Origin: CALVXC01 sp036636255
GTDB taxonomy: Bacteria > Bacillota_I > Bacilli_A > RF39 > UBA660
Length of the DNA: 12,045 nucleotides
NCBI GenBank assembly: GCA_036636255.1
Contig: JAVWOV010000027.1
Location: 1 to 12,045, forward strand
Reading direction: 5' to 3'
Each line of letters begins with the position of its first letter. Positions within the stretch are counted from its first letter, which is position 1. Positions 1 to 6,313 of the stretch are shown in pieces. Made by a program: the position numbers and the translations under genes. The notes under the pieces were generated by a model that saw only the letters and a list, made by a program, of their open reading frames with translations, was not told the origin of the DNA and did no database searches.

Positions 1-120
1 CATATTAAGTCCATATTCCCATCCAATAACTTTTAAATCAAATAAATCTATTACTCTCAAACTTTAAAAGTTAGAGTTTCCTATCAATCTGGTGCTTTAG
101 GGTAAGGATGTTTGGAAATT
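1..120 (-). pseudogene. Decayed IS3-family transposase fragment (integrase core), runs off the window edge
   Basis: Read on the minus strand, bases 60-1 encode LRVIDLFDLKVIGWEYGLNM, which matches the start of the rve integrase core of IS3/IS150-type transposases (family pattern LyLavVIDLfsRkviGW). Just upstream, in another frame, is KHPYPKAPD, and one base out of phase LIGNSNF follows; together they resemble the family segment APxLLxRNF that precedes the core. Stops and frame changes interrupt the reading, and the usual stretch PNqkWvtDiTyi between these blocks is absent, so I infer at least one frameshift plus an internal deletion. The remainder would lie beyond base 1. Recognition rests on short blocks, so the family call is moderate. 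Confidence 0.5.
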
Positions 121-203
121 TTTATTTGGTTAATTTCTATATTCAGTATATCATAAATAAGAAAAAATGAAACTTATTTTGATTGCTTTTTTCCATTTAA
201 TAT

Positions 204-1613
204 TTATATATCTATTTTTTCACATTTTCTACAATGATTATAAAATTCACTATCATTTATATAATATTTAGGTTCAAAATATTTATAACATGAGTAGTTT
301 TCATCTTTACAATCTTTTGGTAAAAAGCCATTTGCAATTCCATTTTCTGTAAACTGATTTTTAAAATCAACTAATAATTCTTCAATGTTATTATATTCGT
401 GAATACCACAGTAATTATATTTTTCATTGTTAAACATAGGCTCAAACCAATATACTTTACCGTTTCCATAATAAACAAGTATAGAATGCGATGGGCAATT
501 ATTGTCATTTATATAATAATATAAAAAGTAAGTTTCATACTCTATCATTAATCTACTAAAAAACGCTCGATATAATTCTGTTCTATCCCAACAAATACTA
601 ATTTTGCTTTCTAATAAATCAAGTGGTGATTGTAAAAAATATTTTTTACTATTATTTGATTCATAATGCCTGGCACCTTTTCTATCAGTCCAACCATAAT
701 CAAAATTGTTTTTACAAAATTCAAAAAAATTCTTTATATTAGTTAAATTGTTTTCTTTAAAAATAGCATTCATTTTCTTGTAATCCATAATGTTAAAGTT
801 ATTCATAAAATCATTGTAAGTATTTTCCCAACATTTATTAAATTCAACATAATCATTTGCGTCAATATTTTTAAGATTTCGATTTAAAACTGCAATAAAT
901 GGAGAACAATAATTTTGTCCGTCTTTTATACCTTTTAAGATTAAATCACACCATTCAAAGTTTTCTTTGTAATAATCAGATTCTTTATATTGTTTTTCTA
1001 GTTCTTGTTGTATAACTTCAACATCAAACTCTCTTAATTGAACATTTACTCCATTCGATAAATCAAGAATTACATATTTATATGTTGGAGTATCAGCAGG
1101 ACTACCAATAGAACCAGGATTTATAAAATAATAATTATTAAACTTATCATTGAAATATCTATGAGAATGGCCAAACAAACATATATCAAAATCATATTTT
1201 TCTATTATTCTATTTATTATAGCTTCTAAACCATCTTTTGGTTGACCATAACCATCTCCGTGAGTTAATAATATTTTATAACCATCAATATTTATTATCT
1301 GGTTGTTTTTCAATGATTTAACATATTCTAAATTATCATTTGATAAATTATTATAAGTATTAGCAATAGTTTTATAATTAGAAAAATATTTTTTTAAAGG
1401 ATTATAATCACACATATATCTTTCTCTATTTCCACTAATTACATGATTACCATATTTTTTAATAATTTCTAATACTTCATTGTTTTTATCTCCATCAGTT
1501 ATATAATCACCTAAAAAAATAAACTGATCAACATTATTTTTTAGTGCATCATTAATTGCTAAATTTAATCCTAATATATTTGAATGAACATCACTAATTA
1601 TTGCTAATTTCAT
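204..1613 (-). CDS. Metallophosphoesterase fused to a transglutaminase-like cysteine domain
   Basis: 469 residues. Residues 1-200 are a calcineurin-like phosphoesterase of the YfcE/MJ0936 type: D8-V-H10, G35-D36, G61-N-R-E64 (the GNH/D motif), T117-H118-G, G148-H-S-H151 and NPGS 165-168, the set that holds two metal ions. Residues 200-285 are helical, as in longer members. Residues 290-445 look like a papain-fold transglutaminase-like domain: LQSPLDLLESK, then I-C341-W-D, S-H376-S-I-L-V-Y-Y, and W389-F-E391 followed by GIHEY, giving a plausible Cys-His-acid triad. The C-terminus carries C461-x-x-C464. Start: ATG with AAGGAG (1619-1624) five bases upstream. The protein appears cytosolic (no signal peptide or membrane segment). 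It stands alone, between IS debris and tRNA-Ser. Phosphoesterase fold certain; second domain inferred from motif spacing; substrate unknown. Confidence 0.85.
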   Translation of the reverse strand: MKLAIISDVHSNILGLNLAINDALKNNVDQFIFLGDYITDGDKNNEVLEIIKKYGNHVISGNRERYMCDYNPLKKYFSNYKTIANTYNNLSNDNLEYVKSLKNNQIINIDGYKILLTHGDGYGQPKDGLEAIINRIIEKYDFDICLFGHSHRYFNDKFNNYYFINPGSIGSPADTPTYKYVILDLSNGVNVQLREFDVEVIQQELEKQYKESDYYKENFEWCDLILKGIKDGQNYCSPFIAVLNRNLKNIDANDYVEFNKCWENTYNDFMNNFNIMDYKKMNAIFKENNLTNIKNFFEFCKNNFDYGWTDRKGARHYESNNSKKYFLQSPLDLLESKISICWDRTELYRAFFSRLMIEYETYFLYYYINDNNCPSHSILVYYGNGKVYWFEPMFNNEKYNYCGIHEYNNIEELLVDFKNQFTENGIANGFLPKDCKDENYSCYKYFEPKYYINDSEFYNHCRKCEKIDI

Positions 1614-1628
1614 ATACGCTCCTTTTCA

Positions 1629-1654
1629 TTGATTAAAAATTTATTTTTAATCAA
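1629..1654. repeat. Perfect inverted repeat just upstream of the phosphoesterase ribosome site
   Basis: Arms TTGATTAAAAAT (1629-1640) and ATTTTTAATCAA (1643-1654) are perfectly complementary over 12 bp around a TT spacer. The element ends four bases before the AAGGAG site of the phosphoesterase gene. It could be a repressor operator or, in RNA, a hairpin that affects ribosome access. The two-base spacer favours a DNA-binding dyad over an RNA hairpin. A regulatory role is inference. Confidence 0.5.
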
Positions 1655-1664
1655 CATAATTTTG
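1653..1664. repeat. Left copy of a 12-bp direct repeat (attachment-site-like)
   Basis: AACATAATTTTG is identical and in the same orientation as bases 1959-1970, the second copy abutting the CCA end of tRNA-Ser. The repeats are 306 bp apart and enclose the promoter/hairpin region. The arrangement resembles att core repeats or target duplications of an element that entered at a tRNA 3' end. The sequence is AT-rich, so coincidence is possible. Confidence 0.35.
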
Positions 1665-1702
1665 CTTGGCTCTTGGATTGCTAAATTATGCAATATAGGG
1701 TT

Positions 1703-1816
1703 TCAAAAAGGGGCTACCACCCCTTTGCACAGATCGTTATTAGCTCCGCCAATAGCATAGTATGTTACTCTATTGTCATAGATAACAATTAGTTTAATTG
1801 TTAATTTCTTCACCAT
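1703..1816 (-). CDS. Possible 37-residue peptide ORF inside the structured leader
   Basis: ATG at 1816-1814 opens a 37-codon frame ending in TGA at 1705-1703. The peptide begins MVKKLTIKLIVIYDNRV and ends NDLCKGVVAPF. The ATG lies about 20 nt after the predicted transcription start, with only a weak TTGAGG as ribosome site. The frame runs through the terminator hairpin and stops right after its T-run. It could be a leader peptide, a remnant of a longer gene, or chance. No homologue recognised. Confidence 0.2.
   Translation of the reverse strand: MVKKLTIKLIVIYDNRVTYYAIGGANNDLCKGVVAPF
1705..1726 (-). terminator. Intrinsic terminator or attenuator hairpin
   Basis: On the minus strand AAAGGGG-TGGTAG-CCCC is followed by TTTTT: a stem containing four G-C pairs plus A-T pairs with a T-run. 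It lies about 110 nt downstream of the predicted start of the 1842-1870 promoter and about 90 nt upstream of the phosphoesterase ATG, so it either ends a short RNA or works as an attenuator for that gene. Confidence 0.6.
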
Positions 1817-1836
1817 TCAAAATGGCCTCAATATAT
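1705..1836 (-). ncRNA. Candidate structured small RNA or cis-regulatory leader
   Basis: A promoter at 1842-1870 would give a transcript of about 130 nt ending at the terminator at 1705-1726. Between them are three more dyads: CCATT/AATGG (1813-1825), an 8-bp stem TAACAATT/AATTGTTA (1783-1803), and CAATAG/CTATTG with an inner AGTA/TACT (1750-1775). Four hairpins in about 120 nt is dense even for AT-rich DNA. Downstream, in the same direction, is the phosphoesterase gene, for which I see no other convincing promoter. That is the layout of an attenuator or riboswitch leader, or a free small RNA. I match it to no known aptamer. Confidence 0.35.
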
Positions 1837-1874
1837 TCAATAGTATAATCTCTTATTGGATCTATGTCAATTTT
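1794..1874 (-). pseudogene. Start-less C-terminal reading-frame remnant
   Basis: Between two in-frame stops lies a 26-codon frame with no start codon, containing DPIRDYTIEYIEAILNGEE, which looks protein-like. Its end overlaps the start of the 37-codon frame by 23 bases, as neighbouring bacterial genes often do. It may be the truncated tail of a former gene pair. The alternative is chance translation of the promoter region. Family not recognised. Confidence 0.2.
1842..1870 (-). promoter_or_regulatory. Sigma-A-type promoter for the leader/phosphoesterase region
   Basis: Minus strand TTGACA (1870-1865), a 17-bp spacer, then TATACT (1847-1842): a perfect -35 and a one-mismatch -10. Predicted start is near 1835. 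No gene larger than 37 codons begins before the terminator at 1705-1726; the next gene is the phosphoesterase. Confidence 0.65.
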
Positions 1875-1928
1875 TTAGACACATTTTTGTGGACATATAT
1901 TTAATCTTTTTAATAGTAATTAAATAAT

Positions 1929-1955
1929 AAAAAAAACCTTATATAAATAAAGTTT
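1929..1955 (-). terminator. Terminator of tRNA-Ser
   Basis: Minus strand AAACTTTAT-TTAT-ATAAGGTTT forms a 9-bp stem with one G-U pair, followed by further T residues (1933-1929). It sits 14 nt past the tRNA 3' end. Confidence 0.65.
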
Positions 1956-1958
1956 ATA

Positions 1959-1970
1959 AACATAATTTTG
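1959..1970. repeat. Right copy of the 12-bp direct repeat, at the tRNA-Ser 3' end
   Basis: AACATAATTTTG matches 1653-1664. Its last two bases are the complement of the CA in the tRNA's terminal CCA, so the repeat straddles the end of the tRNA gene, a common integration site. Confidence 0.35.
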
Positions 1971-2059
1971 GCGGAGCAGGAGAGATTTGAACTCTCGCGC
2001 CAGTTACCCGACCTACACCCTTAGCAGGGGCGCCTCTTCAGCCACTTGAGTACTGCTCC
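1969..2059 (-). tRNA. tRNA-Ser(GCU)
   Basis: 91 nt with CCA encoded. Acceptor stem GGAGCAG/CTGCTCC, discriminator G, then CCA. D arm CTC/GAG, anticodon stem CGCCC/GGGTG with loop CTGCTAA giving anticodon GCT (reads AGC/AGU), a long variable arm typical of class II tRNA-Ser, and T arm GAGAG-TTCAAAT-CTCTC. It has its own promoter (2074-2102) and terminator (1929-1955). Confidence 0.95.
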
Positions 2060-2073
2060 AATGCCTACATATA

Positions 2074-2102
2074 ATTTTAACTTATATGATAGTCATTGTC
2101 AA
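2074..2102 (-). promoter_or_regulatory. Promoter of tRNA-Ser
   Basis: Minus strand TTGACA (2102-2097), 17-bp spacer, TAAAAT (2079-2074); start expected a few bases before the mature tRNA 5' end at 2059. It lies directly after the stop of the HAD gene, with no terminator between, so read-through from that operon into the tRNA is possible. Confidence 0.75.
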
Positions 2103-2104
2103 TA

Positions 2105-2788
2105 TCATTTATCAATTATTTCAATTAATTGTTGAACTGATGCAACAATTCCCACACTAACTTTTTTTAAATCATCATGTCCACTAGCAATCATATAACC
2201 ACGAAACAACTTATTCATTGAAACATCGTTAATATTATCACCTACTGTCACAATATCTGATTTTTTAAAACCAAACATTGTTTGTAAAATTTTTATACCG
2301 TTTCCCTTAGAAACTAAAATATTTGTAATGTTTATCCAATTATCACTAACATAACCATGAATAAGTGGAAAAGACGCCATAATATTAGCTAATCCTAAAA
2401 GGGCTTTACGCTTATCTTTATAATGACATACAATTGCGTTTATATTATCACAATTATTAACTAAGCGATAACCATTGTCAATAAAAATGTCCGTAATATT
2501 ATCATCCTTATTAAGGATATTACAAATAAGATGACCTAATGAAGAATCGATATCAATACGATATAAACATTCTAAATTTTTATTATATATTGCTCCACCA
2601 TCATTACAAATCAAATATTCATATTTAATATCAACTAAAGAAATTTCTTCAAGCAAATCTGTAATATTTCTCCCCGTCGCAATAATAAACATATTACCCT
2701 TTAACACAAAATCATTAATTGCTCTAATGTTACTATTATAATTACTACTAAAAAAAGTCTTATCAAAATCACTAACTAATATTGTCAT
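2105..2788 (-). CDS. Cof-type HAD-IIB hydrolase (phosphatase)
   Basis: 227 residues, somewhat shorter than the usual 260-290 of Cof/YbjI-like phosphatases. Motif I is D7-F-D9-K-T (nucleophile and acid/base aspartates), motif II T38-G-R40, motif III K161 in SKGNGI, and motif IV G183-D-N-I-N-D188, the GDxxND magnesium site. The block between motifs II and III is the type IIB cap, which sets substrate choice, usually a sugar phosphate or a cofactor phosphate. Cytosolic. The start codon overlaps the stop of the upstream membrane-protein gene in an ATGA, so the two are translationally coupled. Family certain, substrate not predictable from sequence. Confidence 0.9.
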   Translation of the reverse strand: MTILVSDFDKTFFSSNYNSNIRAINDFVLKGNMFIIATGRNITDLLEEISLVDIKYEYLICNDGGAIYNKNLECLYRIDIDSSLGHLICNILNKDDNITDIFIDNGYRLVNNCDNINAIVCHYKDKRKALLGLANIMASFPLIHGYVSDNWINITNILVSKGNGIKILQTMFGFKKSDIVTVGDNINDVSMNKLFRGYMIASGHDDLKKVSVGIVASVQQLIEIIDK

Positions 2789-3774
2789 AATGGCTCCTTA
2801 TTTAGAATTAAACCGCTATTAAACAATAAATCAAGCGAAACCTTGGTACCAATCTCATCTTTTAATAGATAACTTTTATCACCACTAACCAAATAAAGTT
2901 TTGTAATATCAGAACAAGTAACATAATATGCATTATTATCATCTTCATAAATAAGTTGCTTCCTATCCATGCAAATCTCTGACTTATCAATAATATCAAA
3001 ATCATTTACATGACCAAAATAAATATTTTTAATACCCTCATATCTCTTTAAAATATTCTTATATGTAACATTCTTAACATTTCCATAAATATTATTAATA
3101 TCATCACGCTTAAAAATATACTTATTGCCATTAACTATATAAGTGATATCATTCAAATGTCTAGATAATTTAAATAACAAACTAGCATCTTGTTCAAGTG
3201 TCTTATATAAATTATAATATTCATCATTATTATAAGTAATTACTATTGAATCATGTTTAATCTCTAAATCCTCAAATGGAATATTTAAATTGTCAACAGT
3301 CGTCTTAACACTAGAACTTTCTAACATAACAAATTTACTTAAAATAACACTATCCTTACTATATAATAAATAACTAGGAATCAAAAATATAAAAGGTAGT
3401 AGCAAAAATGAAATAACAAACGAAACTAACCAATTATATCCCCTAAAAATAAATTTCTTATTCATAATAAATATAAAAAAACCACATATAATAAAAATTA
3501 ACAATAAATATAAAATAGACCCTAAATTATCATAAGGGTTAGTATATAAATAAATTGTTAAATCAAAAAATTTACCACAGTAAAGTAGCATAACTCCAAA
3601 TAAATAAACAAATAAAGTAAGCATAAATTCATCAAATAATTTATTAATAATTTTAACCTTATATTTCTTAGCAAAACATAGCATAAAAATACCAACTAAT
3701 AACAAAATACCAAGAAAGAAAACAAAAACATATGGAATTTTAAATATCAATAACCAAATTGGTACAACATTCAT
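2785..3774 (-). CDS. Membrane protein of unknown function, four predicted helices plus soluble C-terminus
   Basis: 329 residues from the chosen ATG (protein begins MNVVPIWLLIFK), which has GAGG six bases upstream and lies about 16 nt after the predicted transcription start. A longer in-frame ATG at 3825 would fall inside the promoter and is rejected. Hydrophobic helices lie near residues 5-35, 49-67, 84-104 and 113-138. The remaining 190 or so residues are polar, mixed alpha/beta in appearance, without cysteine clusters or a motif I recognise. The stop overlaps the start of the HAD phosphatase (ATGA), implying joint expression and perhaps joint function. Probably a membrane anchor with a cytosolic or extracytoplasmic domain; topology uncertain. 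Confidence 0.75.
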   Translation of the reverse strand: MNVVPIWLLIFKIPYVFVFFLGILLLVGIFMLCFAKKYKVKIINKLFDEFMLTLFVYLFGVMLLYCGKFFDLTIYLYTNPYDNLGSILYLLLIFIICGFFIFIMNKKFIFRGYNWLVSFVISFLLLPFIFLIPSYLLYSKDSVILSKFVMLESSSVKTTVDNLNIPFEDLEIKHDSIVITYNNDEYYNLYKTLEQDASLLFKLSRHLNDITYIVNGNKYIFKRDDINNIYGNVKNVTYKNILKRYEGIKNIYFGHVNDFDIIDKSEICMDRKQLIYEDDNNAYYVTCSDITKLYLVSGDKSYLLKDEIGTKVSLDLLFNSGLILNKEPL

Positions 3775-3796
3775 AACTAACCTCATTTCTAAAATA

Positions 3797-3825
3797 ATTA
3801 TACTATAGTTTAACAAAAAAGCCAA
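3797..3825 (-). promoter_or_regulatory. Promoter of the membrane protein-HAD operon
   Basis: Minus strand TTGGCT (3825-3820), 17-bp spacer, consensus TATAAT (3802-3797). Predicted start near 3790, leaving a short leader before the ATG at 3774. Confidence 0.55.
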
Positions 3826-3828
3826 ATT

Positions 3829-3851
3829 AAAAAAACCATAAAGGTTTTTTT
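3829..3851. terminator. Symmetric terminator after the 50-residue gene
   Basis: AAAAAAACC (3829-3837) and GGTTTTTTT (3843-3851) pair around ATAAA. Read on the minus strand the stem ends in a T-run three bases after the TAA of the 50-codon gene, so it ends that transcript just before the next promoter. The sequence is nearly symmetric and could work in both directions. Confidence 0.65.
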
Positions 3852-3853
3852 GT

Positions 3854-4006
3854 TTACATCATATCTTCTAATTTTTTGCTTGCTTTACGCATACTTTTAC
3901 CAACAGTTTCGTCAAACTTGTCTTTTACCGGTTCATTATATTTTTGATATAACAATACTGCTCCTGCACCCATAGCCATCATAACAACTGAAGAGGCTAT
4001 TCTCAT
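3854..4006 (-). CDS. Small 50-residue membrane-anchored protein
   Basis: ATG at 4006-4004, TAA at 3856-3854. The peptide starts MRIASSVVMMAMGAGAVLLY, a single glycine-containing hydrophobic helix near residues 4-20, followed by a charged tail (NEPVKDKFDETVGKSMRKA) with amphipathic helix character. The design resembles small YtxH-like envelope proteins, but a family cannot be assigned. A good ribosome site (GAGGAAGGTGAT) precedes the ATG, and a terminator follows directly. It lies downstream of recD2 in the same direction, 87 bases after the recD2 stop, and may have its own promoter. Real gene likely from the ribosome site, terminator and composition; function unknown. Confidence 0.75.
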   Translation of the reverse strand: MRIASSVVMMAMGAGAVLLYQKYNEPVKDKFDETVGKSMRKASKKLEDMM

Positions 4007-4039
4007 AATATCACCTTCCTCATTAGAAAATATAAATAC

Positions 4040-4054
4040 GTATGTAATACATAC
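4040..4054. repeat. 15-bp palindrome, possible operator of the 50-residue gene
   Basis: GTATGTA-A-TACATAC is a perfect 7-bp dyad around one base. It lies 34 bp upstream of the small gene's ATG and just upstream of a TATATT-like -10 (4034-4029) that lacks a good -35, a typical operator position. No regulator is encoded next to it. Confidence 0.35.
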
Positions 4055-4093
4055 ATTAATAGTCTGTAATAATAATTAAAAATTATACATTAA

Positions 4094-6298
4094 TCAAAAA
4101 TTTTTAAGACGCTCTACTAGCATCGTCTTTCTTACATACTCGTTGTCATTAGAAACACAGCGCACAAAAGCCGATGGCTCACCGAGTAAAATAAGTCGTC
4201 TTTTAGCCCGTGTAATTCCTGTGTAAATTAGTTTTCGATATAGCATTCGCTGATAACTAGAACAAACAGGAATAATAACCGTATTAAACTCACTACCTTG
4301 CGACTTGTGAATAGTAATCACAAAACCATGCTTAATACTAATAAAATCTTTTGTTAAATACCTAACAACATGACCATCAAAATCAATTTCCATTTCATTT
4401 TTACCACTCTTACTTAAAAAGGGTAAAATAATATTCTTAATAACTCCAATATCACCATTGAAAATGTTTTCCTCTGGCTTATTAACTAGTTGTAAAATTT
4501 TATCGTTTTCCCGAAAAATAACATCTCCAAAAATAATTTCTTTCTTCTTATTATCCTGTGGATTAAAAATGTTTTGTAACTCTTTATTTAAGTTATCAAT
4601 ACCATTAACTCCTGCATACATTGGAGCCATAACTTGAACCGTTTTATAGTCAAAACCTTTATCATAAATTTGTTTACATATTTTTTTTAAATTAGAACAA
4701 ATACTATCAGAAGAACATGTCAAAAATTTATAATCACTTCGTGGCTGTAAAAAATCTTCACTCAAATTATTATCTTTAATTTCCAGCGCTAAGGAAGAAA
4801 TATAAGAATCCTCATCTTGTCGATATAATAAAGAAAGCATTACCGTATCAATAACCTCGCATTCAATTAAATCCTTTAAAATTTGTCCCGGACCAACCGA
4901 TGGTAATTGATTATAATCACCAACTAAAATTATTTTAATATCATTTGTTAACCCCTTAAATAAATTAGCAAGCAAACTAAGATCAATCATACTTACTTCA
5001 TCAATAATAATTAACTTACTGTAATCCTTCTCAAATAAATTAACACCAAAAGTATTACTATCTTTATCCCACTTTAAAAAACGATGGATAGTCATCGAGG
5101 ATAATAAAGTCGCCTCACTCATACGCTTACTAGCCCGGCCAGTCGGTGCTAAAAGGGCAACAACTTCTTCCAATTGCTCATAATTCAAGTTATTTATTTG
5201 ACCATATAAAGACGTAATTGCCTTGATAATAGTTGTTTTCCCCGTTCCTGGTCCTCCTGTAATAATAGTAATATTGTTTTCCAATGAACGTTTAATTGCA
5301 TCGCGTTGAGAATCATTATAAACAATATTATTAGTTTTCTGTAAAGTATCTATTGCTTCAGTTAAATTATCATAACATGATTTCTCCTTAGCAACCAAAT
5401 ACTTAATTCGTTCAACAATCAACATTTCATCGTCATAAATATCATGCAAATAATACTTATCGTTATCAATCACAATTTTTAATGACTCCTCCAACTGAGA
5501 AAAATACAAAGAAAACTTTTCATCATCAACCGTAAGTCTTAAATATTTATTAACCAATAAGGTAATATCTTTTCGTTCTAAATAAAGATCACCTTTTTTA
5601 TTAATAACCTGCTTCATAACATAAACAATACATGCCTTGATACGATTATCATCAGTATTATCGATGTTCATTTTCCTAGCAATTTGATCAACTCGTTCAA
5701 AACTAATATTAGGAATTTTATCGATAACATCATATAAATTATATTCTAAAGATCTAATAGTATCTGCCTTATAGACATTATAAATTAAAAAGGCATCGCG
5801 CATACTAAATCCTAATTCTGTTAAATAAACAGTTGTCTTATGTCCATTTTCATTGTTTGAAAGAACAGCAAAAATTCTGTCTGCTTTAGAAACTGATAAT
5901 TTAGCAATTCCATCCAAACAATGGCGATTGTTAATAATCTTATCAATCGCCTCACAACCCAAAACATCAACAATCTCTTTAGCTATTTTAAAACCAATAC
6001 CAGCAAACAAATCACTAGATAAAAATTCAATAACGCCTTCAACATTATCCGGTCTAATTTTTTCATAGCTTGCCACTTGATATTGTAAACCATACTTTGA
6101 ATTTTCCACTAATTCTCCATAAAAAAAATAAGTGTCATTCTCATTTAAATCATGAAAATAACCCGTAAATGTTATTGTTTTATTAATAAAATCTCGCATA
6201 GCATCATCATCAGTATCACGTACTTTAAAAAGACCAATTACATAGCCTTTAGCTGATTTAAAGATGTTTTTTCGGAAGTTCCCTTTAATGTATTTCAT
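4094..6298 (-). CDS. recD2: RecD2-like SF1B DNA helicase
   Basis: 734 residues, close to the RecD2 of Firmicutes and Deinococcus that works without RecBC. The N-terminus (1-80) is the family's OB-like domain, followed by helix-hairpin-helix repeats (IGFKIAKEIVDVLG near 101-114). Helicase motifs appear in order: Q331 in NDSQRDA; Walker A GGPGTGKTT 348-356; APTGRAS 384-390; Walker B IIIDEVSM 430-437; VGDYNQLPSVGPGQ 459-472; arginine in LLYRQD near 493; NGDIG 614-618; TIHKSQGSEF 662-671; YTGITRAKR 692-700. RecD2 is a 5'-to-3' ATPase helicase linked to replication fork and mismatch repair. The ATG follows a GGTGAT site; a promoter is visible at 6314-6343. Complete and uninterrupted. Confidence 0.95.
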   Translation of the reverse strand: MKYIKGNFRKNIFKSAKGYVIGLFKVRDTDDDAMRDFINKTITFTGYFHDLNENDTYFFYGELVENSKYGLQYQVASYEKIRPDNVEGVIEFLSSDLFAGIGFKIAKEIVDVLGCEAIDKIINNRHCLDGIAKLSVSKADRIFAVLSNNENGHKTTVYLTELGFSMRDAFLIYNVYKADTIRSLEYNLYDVIDKIPNISFERVDQIARKMNIDNTDDNRIKACIVYVMKQVINKKGDLYLERKDITLLVNKYLRLTVDDEKFSLYFSQLEESLKIVIDNDKYYLHDIYDDEMLIVERIKYLVAKEKSCYDNLTEAIDTLQKTNNIVYNDSQRDAIKRSLENNITIITGGPGTGKTTIIKAITSLYGQINNLNYEQLEEVVALLAPTGRASKRMSEATLLSSMTIHRFLKWDKDSNTFGVNLFEKDYSKLIIIDEVSMIDLSLLANLFKGLTNDIKIILVGDYNQLPSVGPGQILKDLIECEVIDTVMLSLLYRQDEDSYISSLALEIKDNNLSEDFLQPRSDYKFLTCSSDSICSNLKKICKQIYDKGFDYKTVQVMAPMYAGVNGIDNLNKELQNIFNPQDNKKKEIIFGDVIFRENDKILQLVNKPEENIFNGDIGVIKNIILPFLSKSGKNEMEIDFDGHVVRYLTKDFISIKHGFVITIHKSQGSEFNTVIIPVCSSYQRMLYRKLIYTGITRAKRRLILLGEPSAFVRCVSNDNEYVRKTMLVERLKNF

Positions 6299-6313
6299 AT
6301 TATCACCACAAAC

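Noticed and set aside
121..203. Terminator for the phosphoesterase gene
   Set aside because: GAAAAAA/TTTTTTC and AAATAAG/CTTATTT can pair, but loops are long or the T-run is misplaced; no convincing terminator.
1705..1730. T-box riboswitch suggested by GGGGTGGTAGCCCC
   Set aside because: It resembles the T-box AGGGTGGNACCGCG, but it forms a simple closed terminator stem, there is no separate antiterminator, and no amino-acid gene follows.
1969..2059. CRISPR-like or other short repeats near the tRNA
   Set aside because: No regularly spaced repeats occur; repeated strings are the single direct and inverted pairs described.
5853..6068. 71-codon plus-strand frame inside recD2
   Set aside because: Antisense to conserved recD2 coding sequence, with no ribosome site or family resemblance.
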